This document shows positions 1 through 9,066 of a stretch of DNA of 64,000 bases, piece after piece. A program made the position numbers and the translations under genes. The DNA is from Pseudomonas tumuqii (lineage in GTDB: Bacteria; Pseudomonadota; Gammaproteobacteria; Pseudomonadales; Pseudomonadaceae), in assembly GCF_013184545.1 (NCBI RefSeq), contig NZ_JAAOJA010000006.1, positions 248,001 through 312,000 of the forward strand, written 5' to 3'. Within the stretch, counting starts at the first letter, position 1. Each line of letters opens with the position of its first letter. The notes under the pieces are model-generated. The model saw only the letters and a list, made by a program, of their open reading frames with translations, was not told where the DNA came from and made no database searches.

Positions 1-763
1 GCGCGGCTTCGCTAGCCAGGGCGCTGTCGCCGCTGGCACGGATCAGCTCGGCATCCGGCAGGCTGAAGCCGAGCAGTGCCGGCAGCGCACCGAGGGCCTG
101 GGTCAGGGCGATAAAGGTTTCACCGCCGAGAATGGTGCTTTCCCAGACGAAGCCGTAGCGACGGGTGGCGAGCAGCGTCAGCAGGCTCAGCAGTGCCGCC
201 AGCAGGGCCAGCAGCCACAGGCCGTGGACCAGCACGCCCAGGCCCCAGCGGCCGAGGCGTTGGCGTTGCAGCAGCACCAGCAAGGCCGGCGCCAGTTGCG
301 CGGCCTGGGCGTCGCGGGCGAGTTTTTCGCTGAGCCACAACCACAGCCGGCCGAGGGCGCCGGTGCTGTCGCGCGCCAGCAGCAGGCCCAGGGCCCAGCC
401 GAGCAGCATCAGCAGGTTGAGGCCGAGCAGGCTGCCCAGGGCCCAGAACACATTGACCGGGCGCTGGCCGTCGCCAAGCGCCGCAAGCGCCAGGCCGATG
501 CCGCTGAGCAGGGCCAGCAGCAGCAGCGCCGCCAGGGCCAGGCGCGCGCCCTGCAGCCAGTGGCGCAGGGCCTGCAGCTGACCGTCACGCTCGGCGAGCA
601 GCAGGGCGCGGGCCTGAATGCGTTCGGCAAGATCGCCGCCGCCGGCCTGGGCGCGACGATTGGCTTCGCGGTCTTCCAGCGGACCGGCGTGCTCTTCGCG
701 CAGGCGAATCGCTTCGCTGAGCCAGAGGCGCTGGAGTTTGTTCGGAGCAGGTTCGGTGGTCAC
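1..763 (-). CDS. DUF2868 family membrane protein (N-terminal part, runs off the window)
   Basis: The reading frame starts at a GTG at 763 and stays open to base 1, so only about 254 N-terminal residues are present. The N-terminus (residues 8-35) has a WLSEAIRLREEHAGPLEDRE-type segment that I recognise from DUF2868 proteins of Pseudomonas, which usually lie beside folA on the opposite strand. It is followed by hydrophobic Leu/Ala-rich stretches at about residues 70-93, 99-123 and 170-195, consistent with several membrane helices. The molecular function is unknown. In relatives a DUF3482 GTPase-like gene often follows, which would lie beyond the left edge. The GTG start was chosen because the conserved N-terminal motif begins just after it; the ATG nearby at about 795 is in another frame. 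Confidence 0.75.
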   Translation of the reverse strand, partial: MTTEPAPNKLQRLWLSEAIRLREEHAGPLEDREANRRAQAGGGDLAERIQARALLLAERDGQLQALRHWLQGARLALAALLLLALLSGIGLALAALGDGQRPVNVFWALGSLLGLNLLMLLGWALGLLLARDSTGALGRLWLWLSEKLARDAQAAQLAPALLVLLQRQRLGRWGLGVLVHGLWLLALLAALLSLLTLLATRRYGFVWESTILGGETFIALTQALGALPALLGFSLPDAELIRASGDSALASEAA

Positions 764-880
764 GCGGCGTCTCGTTGGCCAGGTCGAGTCTGAGCATAAC
801 CCGTGCTGCCGTGTTGGGCTAAGCCTTGTCCGTCCGGGGTCGGCTGCACGGGCAGCGGTTGCTCTGCTATGCTCGTCGCC

Positions 881-1393
881 ATGAAAAATTCCCTGCCTCT
901 CTGCCTGATCGCCGCCCTCGCGGACAACCGCGTGATCGGCCGCGACAACCAACTGCCCTGGCGCCTGCCGGCCGACCTCAAGCACTTCAAGGCGCTGACC
1001 CTGGGCAAGCCGATCATCATGGGGCGCAAGACCTGGGACTCGCTCGGCCGGCCCTTGCCGGGCCGGCTCAACCTGGTGGTCAGCCGCCTGCCCGGCTTGC
1101 AGCTCGAGGGCGCCGAAGTCTTCGCCTCGCTCGAGGCGGCCATCGTCCGCGCCGAGCAGTGGGCCCATGAGCAGGGGGTCGACGAACTGATGCTGATCGG
1201 CGGCGCGCAGCTTTACCAGCAGGCGCTACCCTTGGCCGCACGGTTGTACCTGACCCGGGTCGAGCTGAGTCCCGAGGGCGATGCCTGGTTTCCAGAGTTT
1301 GACGCTGCGGCATGGCACTGCACGGCCTCCGAGACCTTTGCGCCTCTGGAGCAAGCGCCGGCATACGCCTTCGAGACGTGGACACGACGCTGA
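881..1393 (+). CDS. folA: Dihydrofolate reductase
   Basis: Reduces dihydrofolate to tetrahydrofolate with NADPH, in the cytoplasm, supplying one-carbon carriers for thymidylate, purine and methionine synthesis. The 170-residue length is normal for chromosomal DHFR. Typical motifs are visible: LIAALADNRVIGRDNQLPW near the N-terminus with the Trp of the active-site loop, the acidic residue in LPADLKHFK that contacts the pteridine, then IIMGRKTWDS and the cofactor-binding LMLIGGAQLYQQAL segment. Start at 881 (MKNSLPL) is preferred over an in-frame ATG at 869 because family members begin two or three residues before the first beta strand. It is divergent from the DUF2868 gene and upstream of the YitT-like gene. 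Confidence 0.95.
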   Translation: MKNSLPLCLIAALADNRVIGRDNQLPWRLPADLKHFKALTLGKPIIMGRKTWDSLGRPLPGRLNLVVSRLPGLQLEGAEVFASLEAAIVRAEQWAHEQGVDELMLIGGAQLYQQALPLAARLYLTRVELSPEGDAWFPEFDAAAWHCTASETFAPLEQAPAYAFETWTRR

Positions 1394-1517
1394 GCGTGGC
1401 GAGCAGTTGCGCATGTGATGGGCTGCGGTCCGCGGCTTTCTTGATCTCGGCCAATTCGCCAGAGCATTTGTTGGTCTAGGATTGCTGACTTGCCCACAGC
1501 ACCTACAGGCTTGCACC

Positions 1518-2162
1518 ATGGCTGCAGTCAAATCCGATAGCCCGCAGGCGGACACCCTGGCCGCGATCATCCGTCATCCGCTGTGGGAGGATGCCCTGGC
1601 CCTGTTGATGGGCACCGCCATGGTCGCCCTGGGCATCGCCCTCTATGCCCATGCGGGGCTGCTGACCGGCGGCACCGTGGGCGTGGCCTTCCTGCTCAAG
1701 TACCTGCTCGGCTGGTCGTTCGGCTGGTCGTTCTTCCTGATCAACCTGCCGTTCTATGCCCTGGCCATCTGGCAGATGGGCTGGCAGTTCACCCTGCGGA
1801 CCTTCTGCGCGGTCGGCCTGGTGTCGCTGCTGGCCGAACTGACCCCGCAATGGATCGGCTTCGCCCAGTTGAATGTGCTCTATGCGGCCTTGTTCGGCGG
1901 CTTCGCCATGGGCCTGGGGCTGTTGATGCTGTTCCGTCATCGCGCCAGCCTCGGCGGCGTGAATATCCTCGCGCTGTACCTGCAGGAGCGCTTCGGCCTG
2001 CGCGCGGGCAAGGTGCAGATGGGCATCGATGTGGCGATCGTGCTGGCGGCGGTGTTCATCGTGCCGCTGGACAAGGTCGCGCTGTCGATCCTCGGCGCGG
2101 TGGCGCTGAATCTGGTGCTGGCGATCAACCACCGGGCCGGGCGCTATATGGGCGTGAGCTGA
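1518..2162 (+). CDS. YitT/DUF161 family membrane protein
   Basis: A 214-residue inner-membrane protein. After a short hydrophilic N-terminus come about five hydrophobic segments, beginning with ALALLMGTAMVALGIALYAH and followed by the glycine-rich GLLTGGTVGVAFLLKYLLG that is typical of the YitT_membrane family. No transport substrate is established for this family. The ATG at 1518 was chosen over one at 1482 because the extra residues are not hydrophobic and do not resemble the family. It follows folA by about 120 bp on the same strand and ends before a clear intrinsic terminator. The same folA, YitT-like, ilvD order occurs in Pseudomonas aeruginosa (established knowledge). Confidence 0.85.
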   Translation: MAAVKSDSPQADTLAAIIRHPLWEDALALLMGTAMVALGIALYAHAGLLTGGTVGVAFLLKYLLGWSFGWSFFLINLPFYALAIWQMGWQFTLRTFCAVGLVSLLAELTPQWIGFAQLNVLYAALFGGFAMGLGLLMLFRHRASLGGVNILALYLQERFGLRAGKVQMGIDVAIVLAAVFIVPLDKVALSILGAVALNLVLAINHRAGRYMGVS

Positions 2163-2244
2163 CGCGGCGCTTCCGCGGGCATGGCAACTAGGCGTCCCCC
2201 CGCTCCTGCGATGGGCACCTATCGCCAGCGACCGTACATAACAG

Positions 2245-2269
2245 AAGCCCGGCACTAGGCCGGGCTTTT
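2245..2269 (+). terminator. Rho-independent terminator after the YitT-like gene
   Basis: A perfect 9-bp stem (AAGCCCGGC at 2245-2253 and its complement at 2259-2267) with a 5-nt loop, running into four T residues on the plus strand. It lies between the plus-strand YitT-like gene and the convergent end of ilvD, so it probably terminates plus-strand transcription; it may also weakly stop ilvD transcription. Confidence 0.8.
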
Positions 2270-2285
2270 GGGTGTACGTGACGTG

Positions 2286-4133
2286 TTAGGGCACCAGTTT
2301 GTCCAGCAGCGCCTTGTCGCGCACCGCGCCCTTGTCGGCGCTGGTGGCGAGCAGGGCGTAGGCCTTCAGTGCCGTGGTGACCTTGCGTGGGCGGTTTTCC
2401 ACCGGCTTCCAGCCCTTCTTGTCTTGTTCCACGCGGCGTGCGGCCAGTTCTTCGTCGCCGATCAGCAGGTTGATCGAGCGCTCGTGGATGTTGATCAGGA
2501 TCTTGTCGCCTGCGCGCACCAGACCGATGGCACCGCCGGCGGCGGCTTCCGGCGAGGCGTGGCCGATCGACAGGCCCGAGGTGCCGCCGGAGAAGCGGCC
2601 GTCGGTGAGCAGGGCGCAGGCTTTGCCCAGGCCCTTGGACTTCAGATAAGAAGTCGGATAGAGCATTTCCTGCATGCCCGGGCCGCCTTTCGGGCCTTCG
2701 TAGCGGATGATGACGATATCGCCTTCCTGCACTTCGTCGTTGAGGATGCCGCGCACGGCGCTGTCCTGGCTCTCGAAGATCTTCGCGTTGCCTTCGAAGA
2801 TATGGATGGACTCGTCCACCCCGGCGGTTTTCACCACACAGCCATCGACGGCGATATTGCCATAGAGCACTGCAAGCCCACCCTCTTGGGAATAAGCATG
2901 CTCGACGCTGCGAATGCAGCCGTTCTCGCGGTCGTCATCCACCGTATCCCAGCGGGTGCTCTGGCTGAACGCGGTCTGGGTCGGGATGCCGGCCGGGCCG
3001 GCGCGGAAGAAGGTGTGCACGGCCTCATCGTCGGTCTGGGTGATATCCCACTTGGCGATGGCTTCGCTCATGCTCTTGCTATGCACGGTCGGCAGATCGG
3101 TGTGCAGCAGGCCGCCGCGGGCCAGCGAACCGAGGATGCTGAAGATGCCGCCAGCGCGGTGCACGTCTTCCATATGGTACTTCTGGATGTTCGGCGCGAC
3201 CTTGCACAGCTGCGGCACCTTGCGCGACAGGCGATCGATATCGCGCAGGTCGAAATCGATCTCGGCTTCCTGGGCGGCGGCCAGCAGATGCAGGATGGTG
3301 TTGGTCGAGCCGCCCATGGCGATGTCCAGGCTCATGGCGTTTTCGAACGCCTTGAAGTTGGCAATATTGCGCGGCAACACCGACTCGTCGTTCTCGCCGT
3401 AGTAGCGTTTGCACAGTTCCACCGCGGTGCGCCCGGCCTGCAGGAACAGCTGTTCGCGGTCGCTGTGGGTGGCCAGGGTCGAACCGTTGCCCGGCAGGGC
3501 CAGGCCCAGGGCTTCCATCAGGCAGTTCATCGAGTTGGCGGTGAACATGCCGGAGCAGCTGCCGCAGGTCGGGCAGGCACTGCGCTCGTACTCGGCGACT
3601 TTCGCGTCGCTGGCCGAATCGTCGGCGGCGATGACCATGGCGTCGACCAGGTCCAGGCCGTGGCTGGCCAGCTTGGTCTTGCCGGCTTCCATCGGCCCGC
3701 CGGAGACGAAGATCACTGGAATGTTCAGGCGCAGGGCGGCCATCAGCATGCCGGGGGTGATCTTGTCGCAGTTGCTGATGCAGACGATGGCGTCGGCGCA
3801 GTGGGCGTTGACCATGTACTCGACCGAGTCGGCGATGATCTCGCGGCTGGGCAGCGAATAGAGCATGCCGTCGTGGCCCATGGCGATGCCGTCGTCGACC
3901 GCGATGGTGTTGAATTCCTTGGCCACGCCGCCGGCGCGCTCGATCTCGCGGGCGACCAGTTGGCCCATGTCCTTCAGGTGCACGTGACCGGGCACGAACT
4001 GGGTGAAGGAGTTGGCGATGGCGATGATCGGCTTCTTGAAGTCCTCGTCCTTCATCCCGGTGGCGCGCCAGAGGGCGCGGGCGCCGGCCATGTTGCGGCC
4101 GTGGGTGGAGGTTTTCGAGCGGTAATCGGGCAT
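2286..4133 (-). CDS. ilvD: Dihydroxy-acid dehydratase
   Basis: Converts 2,3-dihydroxyisovalerate and 2,3-dihydroxy-3-methylvalerate to the 2-keto acids, the third common step of valine and isoleucine synthesis. The 615-residue length matches the E. coli type, [4Fe-4S]-dependent enzyme. The IlvD/Edd family motifs are present: [13 protein letters not shown] near residue 125, [19 protein letters not shown] near residue 195 with cysteines expected to bind the cluster, and the C-terminal [23 protein letters not shown] segment. It starts at ATG 4133 with GCAGGAC as a modest ribosome-binding site. It is convergent with the YitT-like gene. The upstream 500 bp holds repeats and no gene. Confidence 0.96.
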   Translation of the reverse strand: MPDYRSKTSTHGRNMAGARALWRATGMKDEDFKKPIIAIANSFTQFVPGHVHLKDMGQLVAREIERAGGVAKEFNTIAVDDGIAMGHDGMLYSLPSREIIADSVEYMVNAHCADAIVCISNCDKITPGMLMAALRLNIPVIFVSGGPMEAGKTKLASHGLDLVDAMVIAADDSASDAKVAEYERSACPTCGSCSGMFTANSMNCLMEALGLALPGNGSTLATHSDREQLFLQAGRTAVELCKRYYGENDESVLPRNIANFKAFENAMSLDIAMGGSTNTILHLLAAAQEAEIDFDLRDIDRLSRKVPQLCKVAPNIQKYHMEDVHRAGGIFSILGSLARGGLLHTDLPTVHSKSMSEAIAKWDITQTDDEAVHTFFRAGPAGIPTQTAFSQSTRWDTVDDDRENGCIRSVEHAYSQEGGLAVLYGNIAVDGCVVKTAGVDESIHIFEGNAKIFESQDSAVRGILNDEVQEGDIVIIRYEGPKGGPGMQEMLYPTSYLKSKGLGKACALLTDGRFSGGTSGLSIGHASPEAAAGGAIGLVRAGDKILINIHERSINLLIGDEELAARRVEQDKKGWKPVENRPRKVTTALKAYALLATSADKGAVRDKALLDKLVP

Positions 4134-4443
4134 GTCGATAAGTCCTGCAAAGGCTGTTCAGGTCACGCATTCGGTGGCGATCGCGTGGGCGACGGCACCG
4201 TGCGCACAACGGGCTGTATATGGCTGTGTGAAGCGTATGTTGAGCCGGGTTCAGGCCCAAGGCAAACGGAAGTGACCATTTGCAGGGCTGGGGCGGAGGT
4301 TGGCGCGGGGTCTGCGCTGGTTCGGCCTGGTATACGTCCGCCTGGGTGCGGCAGCAAAGGGACGATTCTAGCCCCAGGCGGTGTGGCGGCGAAAGCGCGG
4401 AGCAAGGCTATGTACCGGTTATGTGTTGCATGCAGCGATGCCC
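4134..4443. other. Intergenic region upstream of ilvD
   Basis: About 310 bp between the ilvD start and the first REP. It should carry the ilvD promoter. On the minus strand there is a weak TCAACA-N17-TATACA candidate near 4215-4245, which I do not consider firm. I see no leader peptide rich in branched-chain codons and no tRNA or riboswitch. Confidence 0.4.
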
Positions 4444-4525
4444 TGTAGGAGCCAGCTTGCTGCGGTTCGGCGCCCCGACGATGCTTTCGCTGTCAGCTGG
4501 ATCGCCAGCAAGCTGGCTCCTACGA
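4444..4525. repeat. REP inverted pair (GTAGGAGCCAGCTTGCTG type)
   Basis: Two copies of the Pseudomonas REP core face each other: TGTAGGAGCCAGCTTGCTG at 4444 and the reverse complement (CAGCAAGCTGGCTCCTAC) ending at about 4523. The copies are separated by roughly 45 bp, so together they can form a large cruciform or RNA hairpin. A second complete pair lies at 40799 and a damaged copy at 52246. It sits between two minus-strand transcription units (the ABC importer end and ilvD). Confidence 0.85.
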
Positions 4526-4577
4526 AGAGCTTCGGCTCCGTACAACAGCTAACTCAGACATAGCCTTAGTTAAAGCA

Positions 4578-4666
4578 TGAGAGGCGGTGAAAAGACTCTC
4601 GCCTACTGCGGCCGCCTCCAGGCGCCCGCTGCTAACATTGCGCTTGATATTTTCACAACCTCTGCG
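4578..4666. repeat. Stop-adjacent palindromic repeat, copy A
   Basis: About 89 bp with near-perfect inverted ends: TGAGAGGCGGTGAAAA on the left and TTTTCACAACCTC on the right. The interior (CGCCTACTGCGGCCGCCTCC, then CATTGCGCTTGATA) recurs in three other places in the window. Its right end is only a few bases from the stop codon of the ABC permease at 4671. It encodes nothing obvious and is probably in the 3' untranslated region of that operon. Confidence 0.75.
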
Positions 4667-4670
4667 CGGA

Positions 4671-5525
4671 TTATTCGATCAGTTCGACGCCGCGCAGGCG
4701 CTCGGAACGCCGACGCAGCAGTTCGAGGGTGATCAGCAGGGCGATCGACACCAGGATCAGCAGGGTGGCGATGGCCAGGATGCTCGGGTTGATCTGCTCG
4801 CGCAGGCCCGAGAACATCTGCCGCGGGATGGTGCGCTGCTGCGGACCGGCCATGAACAGGATGACCACCACCTCGTCGAATGAGGTGATGAAGGCGAACA
4901 GCGCGCCGGAGATCACCCCGGGGCGGATCAGCGGCATGATGATGTCGAAGAACACCCGCAACGGCGTGGCGCCCAGGTTCAGCGCGGCGCGCGCCAGGCT
5001 GTAGTCGAAGCCGGTCAGGGTCGCGGTCACGGTGATGATCACGAAGGGCGTGCCCAGGGCGGCGTGAGCCAGGATCACCCCCAGATAGCTGCCGGCCAGG
5101 CCCATGTTGGAATAGAAGAAGAACATCCCCGCGGCGGTGATGATCAGCGGCACGATCATCGGCGACAGCAGCAGGGCGGTGATGAAGCGCCGGTAGGGCA
5201 TGTCGTCGCGGGCCAGGCCGACGGCGGCGCAGGTGCCCAGCACGGTGGCGAGCAGGGTGGCGAAGATGCCGATCAGGAAGCTGTTCTGGATCGCCAGGAT
5301 CCATTTCGGATCATTGAAGATTTCCCGGTACCAGCGCAGCGAATAGGCTTCCGGCTGCAGGGTGAGCATGCCTTCGGTAAAGCTGAAGAACGGCTCGACG
5401 TTGAATGACAGCGGGATGATCACCAGGATCGGCATGATCAGGAACAGCAGCACCAGCCAGGAGCTGGTCTTCAACAACCAGGCCCCGAGGTGATGCCAGA
5501 ACCCGTAATAGGCGGGAATTTTCAT
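4671..5525 (-). CDS. ABC importer permease, spermidine/putrescine type (second permease, PotI/PotC-like)
   Basis: A 284-residue inner-membrane permease with six predicted helices. The binding-protein-dependent permease signature (EAA loop) is visible as ARAALNLGATPLRVFFDIIMP around residues 178-198, where it contacts the ATPase. It is the last gene of a four-gene unit: ATPase, binding protein, permease 1 and this gene, which starts 7 bp after the permease 1 stop. Polyamine or related cation uptake is the family expectation; the actual substrate cannot be read from sequence. Confidence 0.88.
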   Translation of the reverse strand: MKIPAYYGFWHHLGAWLLKTSSWLVLLFLIMPILVIIPLSFNVEPFFSFTEGMLTLQPEAYSLRWYREIFNDPKWILAIQNSFLIGIFATLLATVLGTCAAVGLARDDMPYRRFITALLLSPMIVPLIITAAGMFFFYSNMGLAGSYLGVILAHAALGTPFVIITVTATLTGFDYSLARAALNLGATPLRVFFDIIMPLIRPGVISGALFAFITSFDEVVVILFMAGPQQRTIPRQMFSGLREQINPSILAIATLLILVSIALLITLELLRRRSERLRGVELIE

Positions 5526-5532
5526 CGTCTGC

Positions 5533-6765
5533 TTATCCCAGTTTGATATTGCTGGCCCCGACGAAGCGGTCGTATACCCAGTACAGCAGCAGGATCAGGC
5601 CGAGCAGCAAGGAACCCAGCGCGGCGGCCAGTTCCCAGTTGTTCGAGCGCTGCATGTGGAAGGCGATGATGTTGCTGATCATCTGTCCGTCGGTGCCGCC
5701 GACCAGCGCCGGGGTGATGTAGTAGCCCACGGAAATGATGAATACCAGCAGCGCACCGGCACTCAGGCCCGGCAGGGTCATGGGGAAGTAGATGCGAGCG
5801 AAGGCCGGGATCGGTTTGGCGCCGAGTGACAGGGCCGCCCGCAGGTAGCTGGGGTCGATGCCGCGCATCACGCTATACAGCGGCAAGATCATGAACGGCA
5901 GGAGGATATGGGTCATCGCCACCACGGTGGCGAACGAGGTGTAGAGCATCTCGATCGGTTGGCTGATCAGGCCGGTGCTGAGCAGGAATGAATTGATCAC
6001 GCCGTTGGTCTGCAGCAGGGCGATCCAGGCGGTGGTACGTACCAGCAGCGAGGTCCAGAACGGCAGCAGGACCAGTACCAGCAGCAGGTTGGCGCGGTTT
6101 TCCGGCAGGCCGGCCAGGTAGTAGGCCAGCGGGTAGCCGAGCAGGGCGCAGAACAGGGTGATGACCAGCGCCATGTTCAGGGTCTTGCCGTACAGCTGCA
6201 GGTAGATCTGCGTGTCTTCGCGCACCTGGATGCCCTGCTCCGGGTGCAGCTCAAGATCGAGGGCGGTCAGGTAATAGTCGTAGGTGTAGACCGCGCCGGC
6301 GCGTTTGATCGCATACCAGACCTCGGGTTTGCTCCAGTTGCCGTGGGCCTTGAGCAAGGTCCCGGCGCCTTGGGTTGCCAGCTGTTCGGTCTCGATCCGG
6401 GCGATCCGTCGGGCGCTGGATTTGACCACGCTGGACATGCCGGTATAGGCGCGGTTGAGTTCCTCGGACAGCTTGCCGGACAGGCGCTCCTTGGCCAGGC
6501 CATGCAGCTCCTGGGCAAATACGTTCAGGGTGGTTTCATCGGGTAGTGCTGTGCCGTCCCAGCGTTGCAGTTCCACCAGGGTCAGCGGGATCAGTTCGGC
6601 CACGGCCGGGTGATGCACGCTGCGCCAGAGCATGCTGCCGATGGGCGCAACGAAGGTCAGGAGAATGAAGGCCAGCAACGGCACCACGAACAGAAAGGCG
6701 GTCAGGCGTTTCTTGCTGCGGGCGCTGGCGGCTTGGTCGGCTTCGGTGGTGGTCAGAGAGGACAA
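5533..6765 (-). CDS. ABC importer permease, spermidine/putrescine type (first permease, PotH/PotB-like) with large periplasmic insert
   Basis: A 410-residue permease, longer than the usual 290-320. After a cytoplasmic tail and helix 1 (residues 21-40) there is a hydrophilic region of about 145 residues (about 45-190) before the second helix; it should face the periplasm. The rest is a normal permease core with an EAA loop around LRAALSLGAKPIPAFARIYFP. The start is a TTG at 6765, chosen because GGAG lies 8 nt upstream and there is no better in-frame ATG. A strong hairpin separates it from the upstream binding-protein gene. Substrate unknown beyond the polyamine-type family. Confidence 0.87.
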   Translation of the reverse strand: MSSLTTTEADQAASARSKKRLTAFLFVVPLLAFILLTFVAPIGSMLWRSVHHPAVAELIPLTLVELQRWDGTALPDETTLNVFAQELHGLAKERLSGKLSEELNRAYTGMSSVVKSSARRIARIETEQLATQGAGTLLKAHGNWSKPEVWYAIKRAGAVYTYDYYLTALDLELHPEQGIQVREDTQIYLQLYGKTLNMALVITLFCALLGYPLAYYLAGLPENRANLLLVLVLLPFWTSLLVRTTAWIALLQTNGVINSFLLSTGLISQPIEMLYTSFATVVAMTHILLPFMILPLYSVMRGIDPSYLRAALSLGAKPIPAFARIYFPMTLPGLSAGALLVFIISVGYYITPALVGGTDGQMISNIIAFHMQRSNNWELAAALGSLLLGLILLLYWVYDRFVGASNIKLG

Positions 6766-6808
6766 GGTGTTACTCCGGAAATCCTGGTGAGGCCGATACT
6801 CTCACCCC

Positions 6809-6835
6809 AACCCCTCTCCCAAAGGGAGAGGGGTT
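6809..6835. repeat. Perfect 12-bp hairpin between binding-protein and permease genes
   Basis: AACCCCTCTCCC (6809-6820), an AAA loop and the exact complement at 6824-6835, inside the operon just after the binding-protein stop. This CCCTCTCCC...GGGAGAGGG motif is a familiar Pseudomonas intergenic repeat. It is not followed by a T-tract on the minus strand, so it more likely protects the upstream mRNA from 3' decay than terminates it. That would give more binding protein than permease, as is usual for ABC importers (inference). Confidence 0.7.
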
Positions 6836-6843
6836 ATTGCGGG

Positions 6844-7917
6844 TTACTTCAACAGCCACTCGTTGAATTTCTCGCCGAGCGACTCGCCGTAGTCGGCCCA
6901 GAAATCCGAGCTGGCCTGGATACCTTTATCCAGGTGGGCGGTGGGCAGGTGCGGTGCGGCGGTCGGGTCGGCCAGCGGCATGGAGGACTTGCGGGTCGGG
7001 CCGTAGGCGACGTCCGGCATGCCGGCCAACGGCTTGGAGCCGGTGGCGTAGGCGATGAACTTGAGTGCCAGGTCCTTCTTCTGCGTGCCCTTGACGATGG
7101 CCCAGGCGTCGAGGTCGTAGACGTGACCGTCCCAGACGATGACGAAGGGTTTGTTCTCCTGGCGGATGGCGTCGTAGAAGCGCCCGTTGGCCGACTGCAC
7201 CAGCACTGCGCCGCCGTCATTGAGCAGTTGCGGGGCCTGCGACCAGGAATCGAACCAGACCAGGTCATCCTTGATAGTGGCCAGTTTGTCGAAGGCGCGC
7301 TGTTGGCCTTCCGGGGTAGCCAGCACTTCGTAGACGTCCTTGGGCGCTACGCCGTCGGCCAGCAAGGCCCACTCCATGTTGACCTGCGGACGCTTGCGCA
7401 GGGCGCGCTTGCCGGGGATCTTCTTGGTGTCGAAGAAGTCCTCGATGCTCGCCGCCTTGGTGCCGCCGATAGTCTTCTCGTTGTAGGCGAACACCACCGA
7501 CCAGACGATATTGCCGACCGCGCATTCGCTGGCCAGGGCTTCGGGGATGAAGTCTTCTGCAGCCGATTTGCCATCCACGCCGGCCGGCAGGTCCTCATGC
7601 GGGATGCTTTCCAGCAGGCCTTCGGAGCAGGCGCGCTCAAGGTCGATCACCTCGAAGTCGACCACGTCCCACTGGATATTGCCGGATTCGACCTGGGCCT
7701 TGATCTCGGCCACGCCGCCGGAATAGTCCTCGAACAGCACCTTGACGCCGGTGTCTTTCTGGAACGGGTCGATGACGTGTTTCTTCTGTGCCACGCCATA
7801 GGCGCCGCCCCAGGACACCACGGTCAGGCTCTCCTCGGCGCTGGCGGCGAAGCCGGCCGTGCCTAACGCTGCAGCCAAAGCGAATGCGGAAAAGCGGGTA
7901 GTCAGTGATCTAGCCAT
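6844..7917 (-). CDS. Periplasmic binding protein of the spermidine/putrescine-type ABC importer
   Basis: A 357-residue PotD/PotF-like extracellular solute-binding protein. Residues 1-26 form a Sec signal peptide (Arg at 3 and 8, hydrophobic FSAFALAAALGTAGFAASA, cleavage near AASA/EE). The mature part starts with ESLTVVSWGGAYGVAQKKHVIDPFQ, the usual opening of this family. It captures ligand in the periplasm and delivers it to the two permeases downstream. It lies 18 bp after the ATPase gene. Whether the ligand is a polyamine, an amino-acid-like cation or something else is not decided by what I can see. Confidence 0.88.
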   Translation of the reverse strand: MARSLTTRFSAFALAAALGTAGFAASAEESLTVVSWGGAYGVAQKKHVIDPFQKDTGVKVLFEDYSGGVAEIKAQVESGNIQWDVVDFEVIDLERACSEGLLESIPHEDLPAGVDGKSAAEDFIPEALASECAVGNIVWSVVFAYNEKTIGGTKAASIEDFFDTKKIPGKRALRKRPQVNMEWALLADGVAPKDVYEVLATPEGQQRAFDKLATIKDDLVWFDSWSQAPQLLNDGGAVLVQSANGRFYDAIRQENKPFVIVWDGHVYDLDAWAIVKGTQKKDLALKFIAYATGSKPLAGMPDVAYGPTRKSSMPLADPTAAPHLPTAHLDKGIQASSDFWADYGESLGEKFNEWLLK

Positions 7918-7935
7918 TGCTGTGCTCCATTGCTT

Positions 7936-9066
7936 TTAGTTGTGTGGTTGTAGCGTAGCCGCGGCGACGGGCCGGTCCAGCGCCTGGCTGTCCTCGGGCA
8001 GCCAGGCCAGAGCAACCTCGTCGCTGTTGCTGAACTGCGGGGCCGAACTGTCGTTCATGTTCTTCACCACCAGCTCGGTGCCGTCGGCGGTCTCGAAATG
8101 GTAGCGGATGTATTCGCCGACATAGTGGCGGGTCACGAAGCGCGCCTTGACCTGGTTGCCGGCACTGCCGAGGCGGTCAGTGAAGGTGAGTTTTTCCGGG
8201 CGGATCGAGACGGTGGTCGGCAGGCCGACTTCACAACAGTTGGCCTTCAGGCTGCTGACCAGGCCGCCGTCTTCCAGGCGCACGCCGACGGTGTCGTCGC
8301 CGACCGACTCGATGGTGCCCATGAGTTTGTTGCTCTCGCCGATGAAGTCGGCGACGAACAGGTTGGCAGGGCGCTCGTAGAGCACGTGGGGTGCGGCACA
8401 TTGCTGGACGATGCCGTTGTTGAACACGGCGATGCGGTCGCTCATGGTCAGGGCTTCGGTCTGATCGTGGGTGACGTAGATCACGGTGAAGCCGAGCTGC
8501 TCGTGCAGACGCTTGATCTCGAACTGCATCTGCTCGCGCAGCTTCTTGTCCAGGGCGCCAAGCGGCTCGTCCATCAGGATGATGTCCGGGGCGAAGATCA
8601 GGGCGCGGGCCAGGGCCACGCGCTGGCGCTGGCCGCCGGAGAGTTGCCCGGGAAAACGGTTGCCGAACTCCAGCAGCTCGACCAGGGACAGGTATTCGTC
8701 GACCTTGGCCTTGATTTCGTCTTTGGGTCTCTTGCGGATTTTCAGCGGGTAGGCGAGGTTTTCGCGCAGGGTCATGTGCGGAAACAGGGCGTACTGCTGG
8801 AACACCATGCCGATGTTGCGGGCGTAGGGGGCGATGCTGGTGACCGAGCGGCCGTTGATCAGGATCTCGCCGCTGGTCACGTCCTCGAAGCCGGCGAGCA
8901 TCATCAGGCAAGTGGTCTTGCCGGAGCCGGAGGGACCGAGCAGGGTGATGAATTCGCCCTTGGCCACATCCAGATTGAAATCCTTGACCACCAGTGTCTT
9001 GTGGTCGTAGGTCTTCTTCACATTGGTGAATTGTAGGAACGGTTTGTCCCCAGCTTGCTCAGCCAT
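7936..9066 (-). CDS. ATPase subunit of the spermidine/putrescine-type ABC importer (PotA-like)
   Basis: 376 residues. Walker A GPSGSGKTT at about residues 45-53, Q-loop in VFQQYALFPHM, signature LSGGQRQRVALARAL, Walker B IILMDEPLGALD and switch His in VTHDQTEA are all intact. The C-terminal 130 residues fit a TOBE domain. It energises uptake by the two permeases. It is the first gene of the operon, starting at ATG 9066 behind a strong GGGGAGGA ribosome-binding site, with a sigma-54-like promoter about 120 bp upstream. Confidence 0.92.
   Translation of the reverse strand: MAEQAGDKPFLQFTNVKKTYDHKTLVVKDFNLDVAKGEFITLLGPSGSGKTTCLMMLAGFEDVTSGEILINGRSVTSIAPYARNIGMVFQQYALFPHMTLRENLAYPLKIRKRPKDEIKAKVDEYLSLVELLEFGNRFPGQLSGGQRQRVALARALIFAPDIILMDEPLGALDKKLREQMQFEIKRLHEQLGFTVIYVTHDQTEALTMSDRIAVFNNGIVQQCAAPHVLYERPANLFVADFIGESNKLMGTIESVGDDTVGVRLEDGGLVSSLKANCCEVGLPTTVSIRPEKLTFTDRLGSAGNQVKARFVTRHYVGEYIRYHFETADGTELVVKNMNDSSAPQFSNSDEVALAWLPEDSQALDRPVAAATLQPHN

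Noticed and set aside
865..881. TATGCT box suggesting a leaderless folA mRNA
   Set aside because: No acceptable -35 element at the right distance; the match is too weak.
2268..4448. 726-codon open frame opposite ilvD
   Set aside because: Antisense shadow of a strongly conserved gene; the translation has no domain and is the usual GC-rich complement.
4444..4525. Paired REPs as a CRISPR array
   Set aside because: Only two inverted copies with no regular spacers and no cas genes.
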